DNA of 64,000 nucleotides from Phocaeicola vulgatus ATCC 8482 (GCF_000012825.1 NC_009614.1:3162001-3226000), one strand, 5' to 3'. Numbered from the stretch's first letter, positions 30,654 to 40,720 are shown. Notes: generated by a model from the letters alone, not told the origin. Numbers and translations: made by a program.

Positions 30654-32207
30654 TTAAAGAGGAATATTACCATGCTTCTTAGCCGGATTGGTTAATTTCT
30701 TAGTCTGCAACTGTTGCAATGCACGGATGATGCGGAAACGGGTATTACGCGGTTCAATCACATCATCAATGTAACCATATTTGGCAGCATTGTAAGGATT
30801 GGCGAACAGCTTGGTGTATTCAGCTTCTTTTTCGGCTAGGAATGCGGCAGGATTTTCCTGTTCTTTGGCTTCGCGTGCGTATAATACTTCTACTGCACCT
30901 GCACCACCCATAACGGCGATTTCGGCAGTAGGCCATGCATAATTCATATCACCGCGAAGTTGTTTACAGCTCATTACAATGTGAGATCCGCCGTATGATT
31001 TACGCAGGGTAATTGTCACTTTGGGTACAGTCGCTTCGCCGTAAGCATACAGCAACTTGGCACCGTGGAGGATTACACCGTTGTATTCTTGTCCTGTACC
31101 CGGAAGGAATCCCGGAACATCTACCAATGAAACAAGAGGTATATTGAAAGCGTCGCAGAAACGTACAAAACGAGCACCTTTGCGTGACGCATTGCTGTCA
31201 AGCACACCCGCCAGGTATTTGGGCTGGTTGGCAACAATACCTACAGACTGGCCGTTGAAACGTGCGAAACCAATGATGATATTTTTAGCGTAGTGAGGTT
31301 GGACTTCCAAAAACTCACCATTATCTACGATGGCGCTGATCACCTCATACATATCGTATGGTTTGTTGGGGCTGTCGGGGATAATTTCGTTCAAAGAGTC
31401 TTCCAGACGGTCGATAGGATCGGTACAGTCTACATAGGGAGCTTCTTCCAGATTGTTCTGAGGAATATAGCTTAACAATTTGCGGATCATGGCTAACCCT
31501 TCTTCTTCCGTCTTGGCTGTAAAATGAGTAACACCGGATTTGGTTGAATGAACGCTTGCACCACCTAAGTTTTCCTGGCTTACATCTTCACCTGTAACAG
31601 TCTTTACCACTTTCGGTCCGGTAAGGAACATATATGATGTGCCTTCCATCATCAAGGTGAAGTCTGTCAGAGCAGGAGAGTAAACAGCTCCGCCTGCACA
31701 AGGACCGAAAATACCTGAGATCTGCGGAATAACACCTGAAGCAAGAATATTGCGTTGGAAAATTTCAGCATAACCGGCCAATGCATTGATACCTTCTTGA
31801 ATACGTGCGCCACCCGAGTCGTTGATACCGATACAGGGAGCACCCATTTTCATAGCTTGATCCATTACTTTGCATATTTTCAGAGACATTGTTTCTGAAA
31901 GAGAACCGGCAGAAACAGTGAAATCCTGTGCAAAGATGTAAACTAAACGTCCTTCTATGGTACCACAACCTGTTACTACACCGTCGCCCGGATAATGTTT
32001 TTTCTCCATGCCGAAATTGGTGCATCTGTGTTCCACAAACATATCCATTTCTTCGAAACTGCCCTCATCCAGCAGCATGGCTATGCGTTCGCGGGCTGTA
32101 TATTTTCCTTTATCATGCTGTTTTGCAATTGCTTTATCACCTCCACCCATGCGTGCTGTAGCCCGGCGTTCGATAAGCTCTTTTATTTTTTCAAGTTGAT
32201 TGCTCAT
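30654..32207 (-). CDS. mmdA: acyl-CoA carboxyltransferase subunit (methylmalonyl-CoA decarboxylase alpha, MmdA)
   Basis: This 517-aa carboxyltransferase has the two-crotonase fold of PCC-beta/MmdA. Visible are [17 protein letters not shown], the first oxyanion-site region [39 protein letters not shown], and the C-terminal [49 protein letters not shown] with [15 protein letters not shown]. It moves the carboxyl group from methylmalonyl-CoA to biotin on the carrier. The length is normal. It is 102 bases after mce and starts the membrane-complex part of the operon. Confidence 0.93.
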   Translation of the reverse strand: MSNQLEKIKELIERRATARMGGGDKAIAKQHDKGKYTARERIAMLLDEGSFEEMDMFVEHRCTNFGMEKKHYPGDGVVTGCGTIEGRLVYIFAQDFTVSAGSLSETMSLKICKVMDQAMKMGAPCIGINDSGGARIQEGINALAGYAEIFQRNILASGVIPQISGIFGPCAGGAVYSPALTDFTLMMEGTSYMFLTGPKVVKTVTGEDVSQENLGGASVHSTKSGVTHFTAKTEEEGLAMIRKLLSYIPQNNLEEAPYVDCTDPIDRLEDSLNEIIPDSPNKPYDMYEVISAIVDNGEFLEVQPHYAKNIIIGFARFNGQSVGIVANQPKYLAGVLDSNASRKGARFVRFCDAFNIPLVSLVDVPGFLPGTGQEYNGVILHGAKLLYAYGEATVPKVTITLRKSYGGSHIVMSCKQLRGDMNYAWPTAEIAVMGGAGAVEVLYAREAKEQENPAAFLAEKEAEYTKLFANPYNAAKYGYIDDVIEPRNTRFRIIRALQQLQTKKLTNPAKKHGNIPL

Positions 32208-32309
32208 TTTACTTATGATTTTACAATTTACGATTAAAAAATAATTCTATTTACGCTTGAACCAGACTAAATATACTGACTTCAATCGTGAATAGTCAGA
32301 TCTCGTGTT

Positions 32310-32723
32310 TTATGGTTTTTCGCAAAGCTCGGTCAGGACGCCCAAAGTTGATTTGGGATGTAAAAAAGCAATTTGCAAACCTTCGGCACCTTTACGCGGA
32401 GCTTTGTCAATGAGACGGATGCCGGTGGTTTCAGCTTCGGCTAACGCATTTGCCACACCATCTTCCACTGCAAAAGCCAAATGATGCATACCACCGTTGC
32501 CATTATTTTTTTCAATGAACTTTGCGATAGTGCTTTCGGGGCTTGTAGGTTCCAGCAGTTCTATTTTAACATCACCTACTTTCAGAAAAGCGGTTTTAAC
32601 TTTCTGATCCTCTACTGTTTCGATATTGTAGCATTTCAGACCTAATACGTTTTCATAATACGGCAGGGCCTCTTCAATGCTCTTTACGGCAATGCCCAGG
32701 TGTTCAATGTGTGAGATTTTCAT
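32310..32723 (-). CDS. mce: methylmalonyl-CoA epimerase
   Basis: This 137-aa single-domain glyoxalase-fold enzyme interconverts the R and S forms of methylmalonyl-CoA so that mutase product can be decarboxylated. Metal ligands and active-site residues fit the family: IEHLGIAVKSIEEALPYYENVLG with the first His, VKIELLEPTSPES with Glu, GMHHLAFAVED with His, and the final GVLTELCE with Glu. It is the first gene of the mmd operon, which supports methylmalonyl-CoA as the operon's substrate. Confidence 0.95.
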   Translation of the reverse strand: MKISHIEHLGIAVKSIEEALPYYENVLGLKCYNIETVEDQKVKTAFLKVGDVKIELLEPTSPESTIAKFIEKNNGNGGMHHLAFAVEDGVANALAEAETTGIRLIDKAPRKGAEGLQIAFLHPKSTLGVLTELCEKP

Positions 32724-32879
32724 GATCTTATAATTTTAATAGTTTGGTTTTATACTCAAGTTTTCAGATAAAACTGCACAAAGAAAGTAATTTCGAGTTA
32801 AATAAAGAAATATTTCTTCAATTTTATTTCTTATTTGCAAGATGCTTCACAACACTTTAGACAAAAAGACAAAAATGAG

Positions 32880-33860
32880 TTAAATATAGAATTTGCACAA
32901 GAGTTTGTTCAGCCACTTCCAACTGAAGCGGAACCAGCGGCGTGTACTGCTCTGCTTGCCGCCAAAGCGGAGTATAAAGTCCCTGTAACCGTGCTTTTTG
33001 AACGGTAATCCTGCATCCATGAATTCCAAATGTGCATATCCTTTTTCGTAAGCATAGGTAATAGGTGCCCATACGGACAGAATACCGGGGTAAAGAAAAG
33101 CATAGGTTTTCCGCATACCTCCTGAGAACCACAGGTAGGCACTTTCTTTTGAGAAAAGACAGATAGAACCACCGATGATTTTGCCTTTATATTTCACAAG
33201 AAACACTTTGGCTAATTCTTTTTCCGGGTTCTGCCATGCTAATAACCGGAAAAAGCCGATGTCCGGGAAATGTTTTCTTATCTGTGAGGAATAGGCTTTT
33301 TTCAACATTCGTGAGAAATCTTGTATATCTTTCTCATTGTCGGCTATTTCCATGATGGCACCATTTCTCAGAGCTTTGTTTATTTGTCTTCTGCGAGACA
33401 TGCTCAGCCGTTCGTAAGGAGCTTTACTGTGCAGTGAATTACGTACTCTTAGCCAATTAATGGCGAAATAGTTGTTCTTTCTGAAAGCTTTGTATCCGAA
33501 TAGCGGATTTTCCAAGTTGCGGAACTCGATGAGGAACGATTTGCATAATACTTCGTTGGTGAGATGTTCCAATATTTCCCCGAACAGGTCTTCCTTATTC
33601 TGTTCTTCATCAAAATACTCGCCTGTGCCATAAATTTCGCATCGTTTGATGATTGCAGGGGGGAACAGGCGCACACTTTTCCGGATGACTGCCAGCAGTT
33701 TGCCTACAGGACGGTTTCCTATATAGGCTACGATAAGCAAAGGTTCGTATCCCCGGGTCATTTCAAAGACATGAAACAGCTCGGTAGAATGGAAAATGTT
33801 TGTTCCCGGCAGAGGGGGAATGGCATTTCCTTTGCGATATGTACTTAATCTGACAGGCAT
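32880..33860 (-). CDS. GNAT/FemAB-like acyltransferase
   Basis: This protein of about 326 aa resembles the double-GNAT fold of the BioF2-like/Acetyltransf_6 and FemAB families. The N-terminal half runs GTNIFHSTELFHVFEMTRGYEPLLIVAYIGNRPVGKLLAVIRK and ENPLFGYKAFRKNNYFAINWLRV. The second half has RRRQINKALRNGAIMEI, KVFLVKYKGKIIGGSICLFSKESAYLWFSGG and FMDAGLPFKKHGYRDFILRFGGK. The start at 33860 (MPVRLSTYR) avoids an unsupported extension toward the divergent nitroreductase. A role in transfer to peptidoglycan or a surface polymer is possible but not shown. Confidence 0.75.
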   Translation of the reverse strand: MPVRLSTYRKGNAIPPLPGTNIFHSTELFHVFEMTRGYEPLLIVAYIGNRPVGKLLAVIRKSVRLFPPAIIKRCEIYGTGEYFDEEQNKEDLFGEILEHLTNEVLCKSFLIEFRNLENPLFGYKAFRKNNYFAINWLRVRNSLHSKAPYERLSMSRRRQINKALRNGAIMEIADNEKDIQDFSRMLKKAYSSQIRKHFPDIGFFRLLAWQNPEKELAKVFLVKYKGKIIGGSICLFSKESAYLWFSGGMRKTYAFLYPGILSVWAPITYAYEKGYAHLEFMDAGLPFKKHGYRDFILRFGGKQSSTRRWFRFSWKWLNKLLCKFYI

Positions 33861-33910
33861 CTCTAATTGCAAATTTATTGTTTTTTGTTTATCAATCCAC
33901 ATTCTAGTTG

Positions 33911-33918
33911 TATATTTG
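33911..33918 (+). promoter_or_regulatory. -7 box of nitroreductase gene
   Basis: TATATTTG fits TAnnTTTG, 29 bases before ATG 33948. TTTG at 33884-33887 is a possible -33 element at slightly long spacing. Confidence 0.5.
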
Positions 33919-33947
33919 TGCAGAAAAATAAATTAACAGGGTATATT

Positions 33948-34484
33948 ATGGAACAATTTAGTGACTTAATAAAGAACAGACGCAGCATGCGTAAGTTCAC
34001 GGATCAAGAGTTGACACAGGAAGAGGTAGTTGCTTTGTTGAAGGCTGCTTTGATGGCTCCGTCTTCTAAACGTAGTAATTGCTGGCAGTTTATTGTGGTA
34101 GATGATAAGGATATGTTGGAAAAACTTTCCCATTGTAAGGAGATGGGGGCGGCTTTCCTAGCGGATGCTGCTATGGCTGTAGTTGTGATGGCTGATCCGT
34201 TGGCTAGTGATGTCTGGATTGAAGATGCGTCAATTGCTTCCATAATGATCCAGTTGCAGGCAGAAGATTTGGGGTTGGGAAGTTGTTGGATACAGGTGCG
34301 TGAACGTTTTACCGCTACCGGGATGCCCTCGGGTGAATACGTGCATACGTTGCTTGATATTCCGTTGCAGTTGCAGGTGGTTTCCATTATAGCGGTAGGG
34401 CATAAGGGTATGGAACGCAAGCCTTTTAATGAGGAGCATTTACAATGGGAGAAAATTCACATTAATAAATATGGAGGCAAGTAA
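33948..34484 (+). CDS. nitroreductase family protein
   Basis: This FMN-dependent oxidoreductase of about 178 aa has the family N-terminus LIKNRRSMRKFTDQEL with the FMN-phosphate-binding R-R-S-x-R. Next come ALLKAALMAPSSKRSNCWQFIVVDD and an Asp/Ile-rich dimer region (VWIEDASIASIMIQLQAEDLGLGSCWIQ). The C-terminal IIAVGHKGMERKPF is also typical. The start at 33948 is chosen because the promoter box lies after the in-frame upstream codons and because the family begins near here. It leads a five-gene plus-strand run ending at Maf. Confidence 0.9.
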   Translation: MEQFSDLIKNRRSMRKFTDQELTQEEVVALLKAALMAPSSKRSNCWQFIVVDDKDMLEKLSHCKEMGAAFLADAAMAVVVMADPLASDVWIEDASIASIMIQLQAEDLGLGSCWIQVRERFTATGMPSGEYVHTLLDIPLQLQVVSIIAVGHKGMERKPFNEEHLQWEKIHINKYGGK

Positions 34485-34486
34485 AC

Positions 34487-34813
34487 GTGGCTGCTGTCAA
34501 TCATAAGGATACGTATAAAGCTTCTGCGGTGTTTCTCATTGTGATGGGGATGCTTTATCTGATCGATAAGTTTATAGGATTTGCTTCACACGGGTTGCCA
34601 TGGGTTATGCAGAAAGACAATCTGTTACTGTATGCAGCTGTTATTTTCCTTTGGTTCAAGGCTGATAAGTCAGTAGGAATTGTATTGACGGGTATATGGC
34701 TGATATTGAATATCGGTTTGGTGATAGCTTTGTTGGGACAGATGTCTGCTTATTTGTTGCCGGCGGCTTTGTTGCTGGTGGGAGTTATTTTATATTTAGT
34801 TTCGACCCGATGA
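34487..34813 (+). CDS. four-helix membrane protein (LiaF/DUF5668-like)
   Basis: This 108-aa hydrophobic protein starts with GTG two bases after the nitroreductase stop. Four membrane helices are visible (ASAVFLIVMGMLYLIDKF, NLLLYAAVIFLWFKA, GIVLTGIWLILNIGLVIAL, YLLPAALLLVGVILYLV), resembling the LiaI-LiaF-type transmembrane region. Its stop overlaps the next start (ATGATGA), so translation is coupled. Function unknown. Confidence 0.75.
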   Translation: MAAVNHKDTYKASAVFLIVMGMLYLIDKFIGFASHGLPWVMQKDNLLLYAAVIFLWFKADKSVGIVLTGIWLILNIGLVIALLGQMSAYLLPAALLLVGVILYLVSTR

Positions 34814-35619
34814 TGAAAATAGTTCTGATAGGAGCTGGCAATGTGGCAACCCATCTGGGAATTGCTTTACAAAAGGCGGGGTGTCTTATCTTGCAGGTAT
34901 ACAGCCGTACAGAGGAATCTGCTTCTGCATTGGCTGCCAGACTTTCAGTAGACTACACTATTGTGCCGGACGAGATACGTCGGGATGCCGATTTGTATAT
35001 TGTAGCGCTGAAAGATGCAGTTTTGCGACAATTGGCTCCTGTATTGGTGAAAGGAAGGGAGCAGGCCTTGTTTGTACATACGGCGGGTAGTATGTCTATG
35101 GATTTATGGAAGGGATTGGTAAAACGCTATGGGGTACTTTATCCTATGCAGACTTTTAGCAAGCAGCGTGAAGTGGATTTCAATACTGTACCTTTTTTTA
35201 TAGAAGCATCTGCTCCGGCAGAAGTGGAATTGCTGCGTATGGTGGCAGTTCGTCTCAGTCCTAAAGTGTATGAAGTGACTTCCGGGCAACGTAGGTATTT
35301 GCATCTGGCGGCAGTCTTTGCTTGTAATTTTGCAAACCATATGTATGCATTAAGTTCACATATACTGGAAAAGCAGGGGATTCCTTTTGAAGTGATGCTT
35401 CCGCTGATAGACGAAACTGCCGGCAAAGTACATGAACTTTCTCCCACACAGGCGCAGACAGGTCCGGCTGTACGCTACGATGAAAACGTAATAAGCAAAC
35501 ATTTGGAGATGTTGGCGGATGAGGAGTCTTTGCAGGAATTGTACGAAAAGATAAGTAAAAGTATTCATAATCTCCCTTTGTCTGTCATTCAGGCAAATAA
35601 AGAGGGAAAGAACTCATAA
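34810..35619 (+). CDS. Rossmann-fold / DUF2520 protein (ProC-like)
   Basis: This protein of about 269 aa has an N-terminal NAD(P)-binding motif [19 protein letters not shown] and a middle region [37 protein letters not shown] helical C-terminal DUF2520 half follows ([42 protein letters not shown]). The architecture resembles F420-dependent NADP oxidoreductase / pyrroline-carboxylate-reductase relatives. The start at 34810 overlaps the previous stop. It is typically found in Bacteroidetes beside KdsC and Maf genes, as here; its reaction is unknown. Confidence 0.88.
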   Translation: MMKIVLIGAGNVATHLGIALQKAGCLILQVYSRTEESASALAARLSVDYTIVPDEIRRDADLYIVALKDAVLRQLAPVLVKGREQALFVHTAGSMSMDLWKGLVKRYGVLYPMQTFSKQREVDFNTVPFFIEASAPAEVELLRMVAVRLSPKVYEVTSGQRRYLHLAAVFACNFANHMYALSSHILEKQGIPFEVMLPLIDETAGKVHELSPTQAQTGPAVRYDENVISKHLEMLADEESLQELYEKISKSIHNLPLSVIQANKEGKNS

Positions 35620-35624
35620 GTGGT

Positions 35625-36143
35625 ATGATAAACTATGATTTAAAGAAAATAAAGGCATTGGTATTTGATGTAGATGGGGTATTGAGTGCGGAAACTATTT
35701 ATTTGCACCCCAATGGTGAACCCATGCGTACGGTTAATATCAAGGATGGGTATGCATTGCAGTTGGCTGTGAAATGCGGGCTGCATGTTGCCATCATTAC
35801 CGGTGGAAATACCGAGGCGGTGCGTAAGCGTTATGAGGGGCTGGGTATCAAAGATGTCTATCTGGCTGCTGCGGTGAAGACCCGGGAGTATGCCCATTTG
35901 AAGGAAAAATATGGATTGCAGGATGAGGAGATACTCTATATGGGCGATGATATTCCCGATTATGAAGTGATGCGTTTGTGTGGGCTGCCTTGTTGTCCTG
36001 CTGATGCGGCACCTGAGATAAAGGAAACAGCTGTTTATATTTCTCATCGTAACGGGGGATATGGATGTGGCCGTGACGTGGTGGAACAGGTCTTGAAGGC
36101 TCAAGGAAAATGGATGGCTCATGAAAAGGCCTTCGGGTGGTAA
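35625..36143 (+). CDS. KdsC-like HAD phosphatase
   Basis: This 172-aa HAD protein of the KdsC subfamily (C0, without a cap) has [14 protein letters not shown] with the nucleophile and acid Asp. TGGN (motif II) and [15 protein letters not shown] (motif III/IV) follow. KdsC removes phosphate from KDO-8-phosphate during lipopolysaccharide core synthesis. The conserved [14 protein letters not shown] tail is typical. It lies 5 bases after the DUF2520 gene and 17 before maf. Assignment to KDO rather than another sugar acid is by family resemblance only. Confidence 0.88.
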   Translation: MINYDLKKIKALVFDVDGVLSAETIYLHPNGEPMRTVNIKDGYALQLAVKCGLHVAIITGGNTEAVRKRYEGLGIKDVYLAAAVKTREYAHLKEKYGLQDEEILYMGDDIPDYEVMRLCGLPCCPADAAPEIKETAVYISHRNGGYGCGRDVVEQVLKAQGKWMAHEKAFGW

Positions 36144-36160
36144 TGAAATAAAGAAAAGTT

Positions 36161-36742
36161 ATGTTGGAAAATTTAGAAAAATATAAAATAATCCTTGCTT
36201 CCAATTCTCCGCGCCGCAAAGAATTGTTATCCGGCTTAGGTATAAAATATGAAGTAAAAACACTACCCGGCATAGAGGAAACCTATCCGGATACATTGAA
36301 AGCAGAGGAAATCCCTTTGTATATAGCTTGCGAAAAGGCGGCTGCTTACCGGAATACCATGCATCCGGACGAATTGATTATTACTGCCGATACCATTGTA
36401 TGGTTGGATGGTGTAGTCATGGGCAAGCCTCATAACGAGGATGATGCACGGCAAATGTTGTGGAAGCTTTCCGGCAAGACCCATCAGGTGATAACCGGAG
36501 TTTGTCTGACTACCGTCGGGGCTCAGCGAAGTTTTTCAGCTGTGACAGAAGTAACGTTTGCAGAATTGTCCGATGAGGAGATCGATTATTATATCCGGGT
36601 TTACAAGCCGATGGATAAGGCTGGTTCTTATGGTATACAAGAGTGGATAGGTTTCATTGGTGTCCGTGGTATTTCAGGTAGTTACTTCAATGTGATGGGG
36701 CTTCCTGTACAGCGCCTGTACACGGAACTGAAAAAACTATAA
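36161..36742 (+). CDS. maf: Maf-like nucleotide pyrophosphatase
   Basis: This 193-aa Maf/Ham1-fold enzyme hydrolyses non-canonical or dTTP/UTP nucleotides. Motifs are ILASNSPRRKELLSGLG at 12-28, ADTIVWLDGVVMGKPHNEDDARQML with the catalytic Asp, SGKTHQVITGV, and the C-terminal KAGSYGIQEWIG...GSYFNVMGLPVQRLY. The length is normal. It ends the co-directional block that starts with the nitroreductase. Confidence 0.93.
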   Translation: MLENLEKYKIILASNSPRRKELLSGLGIKYEVKTLPGIEETYPDTLKAEEIPLYIACEKAAAYRNTMHPDELIITADTIVWLDGVVMGKPHNEDDARQMLWKLSGKTHQVITGVCLTTVGAQRSFSAVTEVTFAELSDEEIDYYIRVYKPMDKAGSYGIQEWIGFIGVRGISGSYFNVMGLPVQRLYTELKKL

Positions 36743-36808
36743 GTCAGTATGTGAACAGTAGGGGCCGTGTTTTTGTTATTTATATGAACTATAAATGGAA
36801 AAACAATT

Positions 36809-37816
36809 ATGGCTTATAAAATAGCTTTTTACGACACGAAACCCTACGACGAACGCTCGTTTACGGAGGCTAATGAGAAGTTTGGCTTTGATATCAGGTA
36901 TTACAAAGGCCATTTGAATATGAATAACGTGGTGTTGACCAAAGGAGTGGATGTGGTTTGTATCTTCGTAAACGATACGGCTGATGCCGAAGTTATCCGG
37001 GCAATGGCGGATAATGGTGTTAAACTGCTGGCTTTAAGATGCGCAGGTTATAATAATGTGGATTTAGCGGCAACGGCAGGTAAGATGAAAGTGGTACGGG
37101 TACCGGCTTATTCACCTTATGCCGTTGCCGAATTTACGGTGGCGTTGATGTTATCACTCAACCGCAAGATTCCCCGTGCTACAATGCGGACACGTGACGG
37201 GAATTTCTCCCTGCACGGGCTTATGGGATTTGATATGCATGGCAAGACTGCCGGAATTATCGGTACGGGTAAGATTGCCAAGATTTTAATTCAGATATTA
37301 CGTGGATTCGGTATGAATGTTCTTGCATATGATCTTTATCCCGATTACAATTTTGCCCGTGAACATCAGGTGGTTTATTGTACTTTGGATGAACTTTATC
37401 ATAGTTCGGATATCATCTCCCTGCATTGTCCTTTGACAGAACAGACAAAGTATCTGATTAATGATTATTCCATCAGTAAAATGAAAGACGGAGTGATGAT
37501 TATCAATACGGGGCGTGGGCAGTTGATTCACACCAATGCCTTGATAGAGGGACTGAAGACTAAAAAGGTAGGATATGCCGGTCTGGATGTATACGAGGAA
37601 GAAGAGCCTTATTTTTATGAAGATAAGTCCGACAAGATTATTGATGATGACACTTTAGCCCGTCTTTTGTCTTTCAACAATGTGATTGTGACTTCTCATC
37701 AGGCATTCTTTACCAAAGAAGCAATGACGAATATTGCTCATACTACTCTGCAAAATGTGAAAGACTTTGCTGAAAGTAGATCTTTGGTGAACGAAGTAGC
37801 GGTGGGGAGAGTCTAA
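36809..37816 (+). CDS. ldhA: D-2-hydroxyacid dehydrogenase (D-lactate dehydrogenase-like)
   Basis: This 335-aa NAD-dependent dehydrogenase of the D-isomer-specific family resembles fermentative LdhA. Substrate-binding LALRCAGYNNVDL holds the catalytic Arg neighbourhood, YSPYAVAEFTVALML follows, and the nucleotide-binding G-x-G-x-x-G is in GIIGTGKIAKI. Arg/Glu are in NTGRGQLIHTNALIEGLKTKKVGYAGLDVYEEEEPYF, and the catalytic His is in VTSHQAFFTKEA. It reduces pyruvate to D-lactate for redox balance. Its stop overlaps by four bases the stop of the convergent gene. Confidence 0.88.
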   Translation: MAYKIAFYDTKPYDERSFTEANEKFGFDIRYYKGHLNMNNVVLTKGVDVVCIFVNDTADAEVIRAMADNGVKLLALRCAGYNNVDLAATAGKMKVVRVPAYSPYAVAEFTVALMLSLNRKIPRATMRTRDGNFSLHGLMGFDMHGKTAGIIGTGKIAKILIQILRGFGMNVLAYDLYPDYNFAREHQVVYCTLDELYHSSDIISLHCPLTEQTKYLINDYSISKMKDGVMIINTGRGQLIHTNALIEGLKTKKVGYAGLDVYEEEEPYFYEDKSDKIIDDDTLARLLSFNNVIVTSHQAFFTKEAMTNIAHTTLQNVKDFAESRSLVNEVAVGRV

Positions 37817-38982
37817 TCTCCCCTGTAGTAATATAATAAGGAGTTGCGGGCTATAAAGTCCGCATTCTTTTGAACCAGTTCCCTTTCACCAAATTCGGGG
37901 AATTGTGCATCGGGGATATAGTGGTTGTTTATTACATATTCCATCAGGTCCGGTGGGCATTTGGTCGGGATAGTAAGCAGGCTGAATGCCTCTTGGGCAG
38001 CCGTTGCGGCATCATACATCGGGTTAAGAGGGTCACTGATGTATTTGCATATATCTTTCGCCAGTAGAATACCTTTTTCGGAATTCACCATCATGATGAA
38101 ATCCTTATGTTCCTTCATTTGGGGCAAAGTGTGATTGGAATCGTCCGGCCATTGTAATACTTGGGTAAGGAAACGGTGTAGTTCCTTATATCCTTCCAGA
38201 TATACGATACGGGCACCGTTTGTGCCTTGCGTGAACAATTGATAGGTATGGTGGTTCCTTTCCTTCATTTCATCCGATATTTCGGGAATGGCAGGGTATA
38301 GTCCTTCTATCTCTTCCCAACATTCGGTTTCTCCGTTGGTCAGCAGGTCAATCCATTCATGAAGAAACAGGGCAAGGGGGCCACATGGAATGATGAATTT
38401 GTCGGTTTCTGTAACCTGTGCAATATATTCTTGTACAGATGGTTCTGTGAGATAAGTATGTCCGAACAGCCAGCGTAGTTTATGGTTTGCGTTCTCTTTT
38501 CCTTTGAAGTCCATAAAGAAATCCTGTAACGTGTCATTGGCGGGAGCCGTTTCATACTCTTCATCCAATATCCGGAAAAATGAATGCGAGGTTTCTTCGA
38601 TATTCCTGTCCATCGGATTGATATACGGATGTTTATATGGAGCCTTCTCTAAAGTGTTCCAAATGATGAAGCGGATATCTTCTTCATTGATCTCATCTTT
38701 TATATAATCCGGCCGGATGGTATAGAAAGGAAGTGACGTATCATATAGTTCCAGATGTTTTTTGATGAATGCTTGCCATAGACCTAAACCTGAAATGACA
38801 TCTTCAAAATAGGCAGCGGTGTAAAGACATAATTTCTTTTTTATGGATTCGGGAATCTCTCTTATCGTACAAGTGGAGTATAATCGGTTAGCCAGATCGA
38901 CAAAATATCTGTCTGTAGCCTGTTGTTGGATGTAAGGATGGATAGCCAACCAATCTTTTATGTATAATTTTATGGTTTGCAT
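37813..38982 (-). CDS. DUF3843-like protein of unknown function
   Basis: This 389-aa soluble protein has no signal peptide and is rich in aromatic residues and acidic stretches. I think it belongs to the DUF3843 family of Bacteroidales, but I am not sure. Recognisable blocks are IKDWLAIHPYIQQQATDRYFVDLANRLY at the N-terminus, a P-L-A-L-F-L-H-E-W centre and HYIPDAQFPEFGERELVQKNADFIARNSLLYYYRG at the end. It converges with the dehydrogenase gene and diverges from the DUF2721-like gene. Confidence 0.72.
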   Translation of the reverse strand: MQTIKLYIKDWLAIHPYIQQQATDRYFVDLANRLYSTCTIREIPESIKKKLCLYTAAYFEDVISGLGLWQAFIKKHLELYDTSLPFYTIRPDYIKDEINEEDIRFIIWNTLEKAPYKHPYINPMDRNIEETSHSFFRILDEEYETAPANDTLQDFFMDFKGKENANHKLRWLFGHTYLTEPSVQEYIAQVTETDKFIIPCGPLALFLHEWIDLLTNGETECWEEIEGLYPAIPEISDEMKERNHHTYQLFTQGTNGARIVYLEGYKELHRFLTQVLQWPDDSNHTLPQMKEHKDFIMMVNSEKGILLAKDICKYISDPLNPMYDAATAAQEAFSLLTIPTKCPPDLMEYVINNHYIPDAQFPEFGERELVQKNADFIARNSLLYYYRGD

Positions 38983-39062
38983 ATTAGTTTATTTGAATTA
39001 TTTTTATTGCAAAGATATTCCTTTCATTGTAAAAAGGAAGGAGAATATCGGGATATTTACTT

Positions 39063-39070
39063 TATCTTTG
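39063..39070 (+). promoter_or_regulatory. -7 box of DUF2721-like gene
   Basis: TATCTTTG fits TAnnTTTG, 30 bases before ATG 39101. It also shows that longer in-frame starts upstream are unlikely. Confidence 0.5.
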
Positions 39071-39100
39071 CAATATTCTAACTTTGAAATACCTATAAAA

Positions 39101-39490
39101 ATGGAAATAGATTTAACAACTCCTGCTTTATTATTTTCTGCCATATCGCTGATTATGTTGGCATATACTAATCGTTTTCTTTCATACGCTCAATTAGTGC
39201 GTACGTTGAAGGACCAATATCGTGAGAATCATTCGGCTGTGACAGCAGCACAGATTGCTAATCTCCGCAAGCGTCTTTATCTGACACGTGCCATGCAGGT
39301 GACAGGTATCGGAAGTTTGTTGCTTTGTGTGGTCAGTATGTTTTTAATGTATATACAGTTCTACCTTATATCCGTATATATTTTTGGACTGGCGCTTGTG
39401 CTGCTCATTATTTCTTTGGGGATTTCTGTGCGCGAGATTTATATTTCGGTCAAGGCGCTGGAATTGCATCTAAGCGATATGGATTCCTGA
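39101..39490 (+). CDS. DUF2721-like membrane protein
   Basis: This protein of about 129 aa has three membrane helices: TPALLFSAISLIMLAYTNRFLSYA, GIGSLLLCVVSMFLMYIQFYL and SVYIFGLALVLLIISLGISVREIY. Between them is a basic stretch with RTLKDQYRENHSAVTAAQIANLRKRLYLTRAMQ. This fits the DUF2721 pattern (TP, RxR, helices). The start at 39101 follows the promoter box. It converges with the MFS gene with one base between the stop codons. Confidence 0.78.
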   Translation: MEIDLTTPALLFSAISLIMLAYTNRFLSYAQLVRTLKDQYRENHSAVTAAQIANLRKRLYLTRAMQVTGIGSLLLCVVSMFLMYIQFYLISVYIFGLALVLLIISLGISVREIYISVKALELHLSDMDS

Positions 39491-39491
39491 T

Positions 39492-40667
39492 TTATTTTTT
39501 TGAAAAGATATTTATCATAAAGGAACAGGTTGCCAGTGTGATACCTGTTCCTACTACTCCCTGCCATCCAAACCAGTGCCAAAATATTCCGGCAAGAAGT
39601 GTACCTATGGAACCGCCAATAAAATAGGTCGTCATAAAAATGGTGTTGATACGGTTGGCCGCCTTCGGGCTAAGAGAGAAAATCGTAGTCTGATTACTCA
39701 ATTGGATGCATTGCATGCCTATATCTATGATAAAAATTCCGATGATGATTCCCACATAGGAGTTCTGACCGGAATAAAGCGAGAACCACGCTGAAAATAT
39801 CAAACCACAACCGATGTAATTCAGTCGTTTGACTCCCAAAACCTGTACATAGTTTCCTATATACGAGGCGGTGAGAGCTCCTGCTATGCCGCATAATCCC
39901 AATAACCCTACAATGTTGTTTCCCGCAAAAAAAGGGGCTTGTTCCATCTTAAATGCCAATGAAGTCCATAGAGCAAGAAATGAGCCGAAAGCAATTCCGG
40001 CACGTAAGGAAGAAATACGCAACTGGGGGTATTCCATAACCAATGAAAACAAGGATTTCATCAGATCACTGTATCTGCCTTTGAAATTACACGGCATGTC
40101 GGGTAGTACACGCATGATGATGATGACACATATCACCATCATCCCGGCTGCCACAAAGAAAATGAACCGCCATCCTAAATATTCACCGATAATTCCGCTT
40201 ACTACGCGCGAGGCCAGGATACCTGTCAGCAATCCCGATACAATCATACCTACATTTTTTCCCTTGGTTTCGGGAGTGGAAAATTGGGCAGCTATGGGGA
40301 TAAAGATTTGTGGCATCACCGAACAAATGCCGGTCAGTAGAGAGGCAAATAAAATGAGATGGATATAGGGAGTCAGTGCGATGGTTAGTAATGAAACGAC
40401 CAGGACTGTGAAATTGATTAGAATAATGGTTTTCCTTTTAAATAAATCTCCCAAAGGAATAATGAACAGCAATCCGATGGCATAACCTATTTGGGTAATC
40501 ATTGCTATCAGGTTGGCGGTGAACTCGGATGTTTGGAGATCACGGCTGATGCGGTTTAATAAAGGTTGGTTATAATATAAATTGGCAACGGAGATTCCCG
40601 CAATAATTGCTAGCGTCCAAAGTAAGGAGGCAGGTAGTCCTTGGTTTTCTTTTAATTCTTGTTTCAT
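39492..40667 (-). CDS. MFS transporter
   Basis: This 391-aa transporter has twelve membrane helices. Typical MFS features are NLYYNQPLLNRISRDL in the first loop and IGYAIGLLFIIPLGDLFKRKTIILI, with the G-D-x-x-x-R-K loop 2-3 motif. IFMTTYFIGGSIGTLLAGIFWHWFGW lies near the end. It looks like the YfcJ/SetA-like drug- or metabolite-efflux group (DHA1). The substrate is unknown. It is divergent from the thioredoxin-like lipoprotein gene. Confidence 0.9.
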   Translation of the reverse strand: MKQELKENQGLPASLLWTLAIIAGISVANLYYNQPLLNRISRDLQTSEFTANLIAMITQIGYAIGLLFIIPLGDLFKRKTIILINFTVLVVSLLTIALTPYIHLILFASLLTGICSVMPQIFIPIAAQFSTPETKGKNVGMIVSGLLTGILASRVVSGIIGEYLGWRFIFFVAAGMMVICVIIIMRVLPDMPCNFKGRYSDLMKSLFSLVMEYPQLRISSLRAGIAFGSFLALWTSLAFKMEQAPFFAGNNIVGLLGLCGIAGALTASYIGNYVQVLGVKRLNYIGCGLIFSAWFSLYSGQNSYVGIIIGIFIIDIGMQCIQLSNQTTIFSLSPKAANRINTIFMTTYFIGGSIGTLLAGIFWHWFGWQGVVGTGITLATCSFMINIFSKK

Positions 40668-40700
40668 GCTGCAAAAGTAGTAATTTCATGAAAATCATGT

Positions 40701-40708
40701 TATCTTTG
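40701..40708 (+). promoter_or_regulatory. -7 box of thioredoxin-like lipoprotein gene
   Basis: TATCTTTG fits TAnnTTTG, with the gene start 12-24 bases downstream. This suggests that the second ATG (40733) may be the true start. Confidence 0.45.
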
Positions 40709-40720
40709 TAAAGAAGAAAA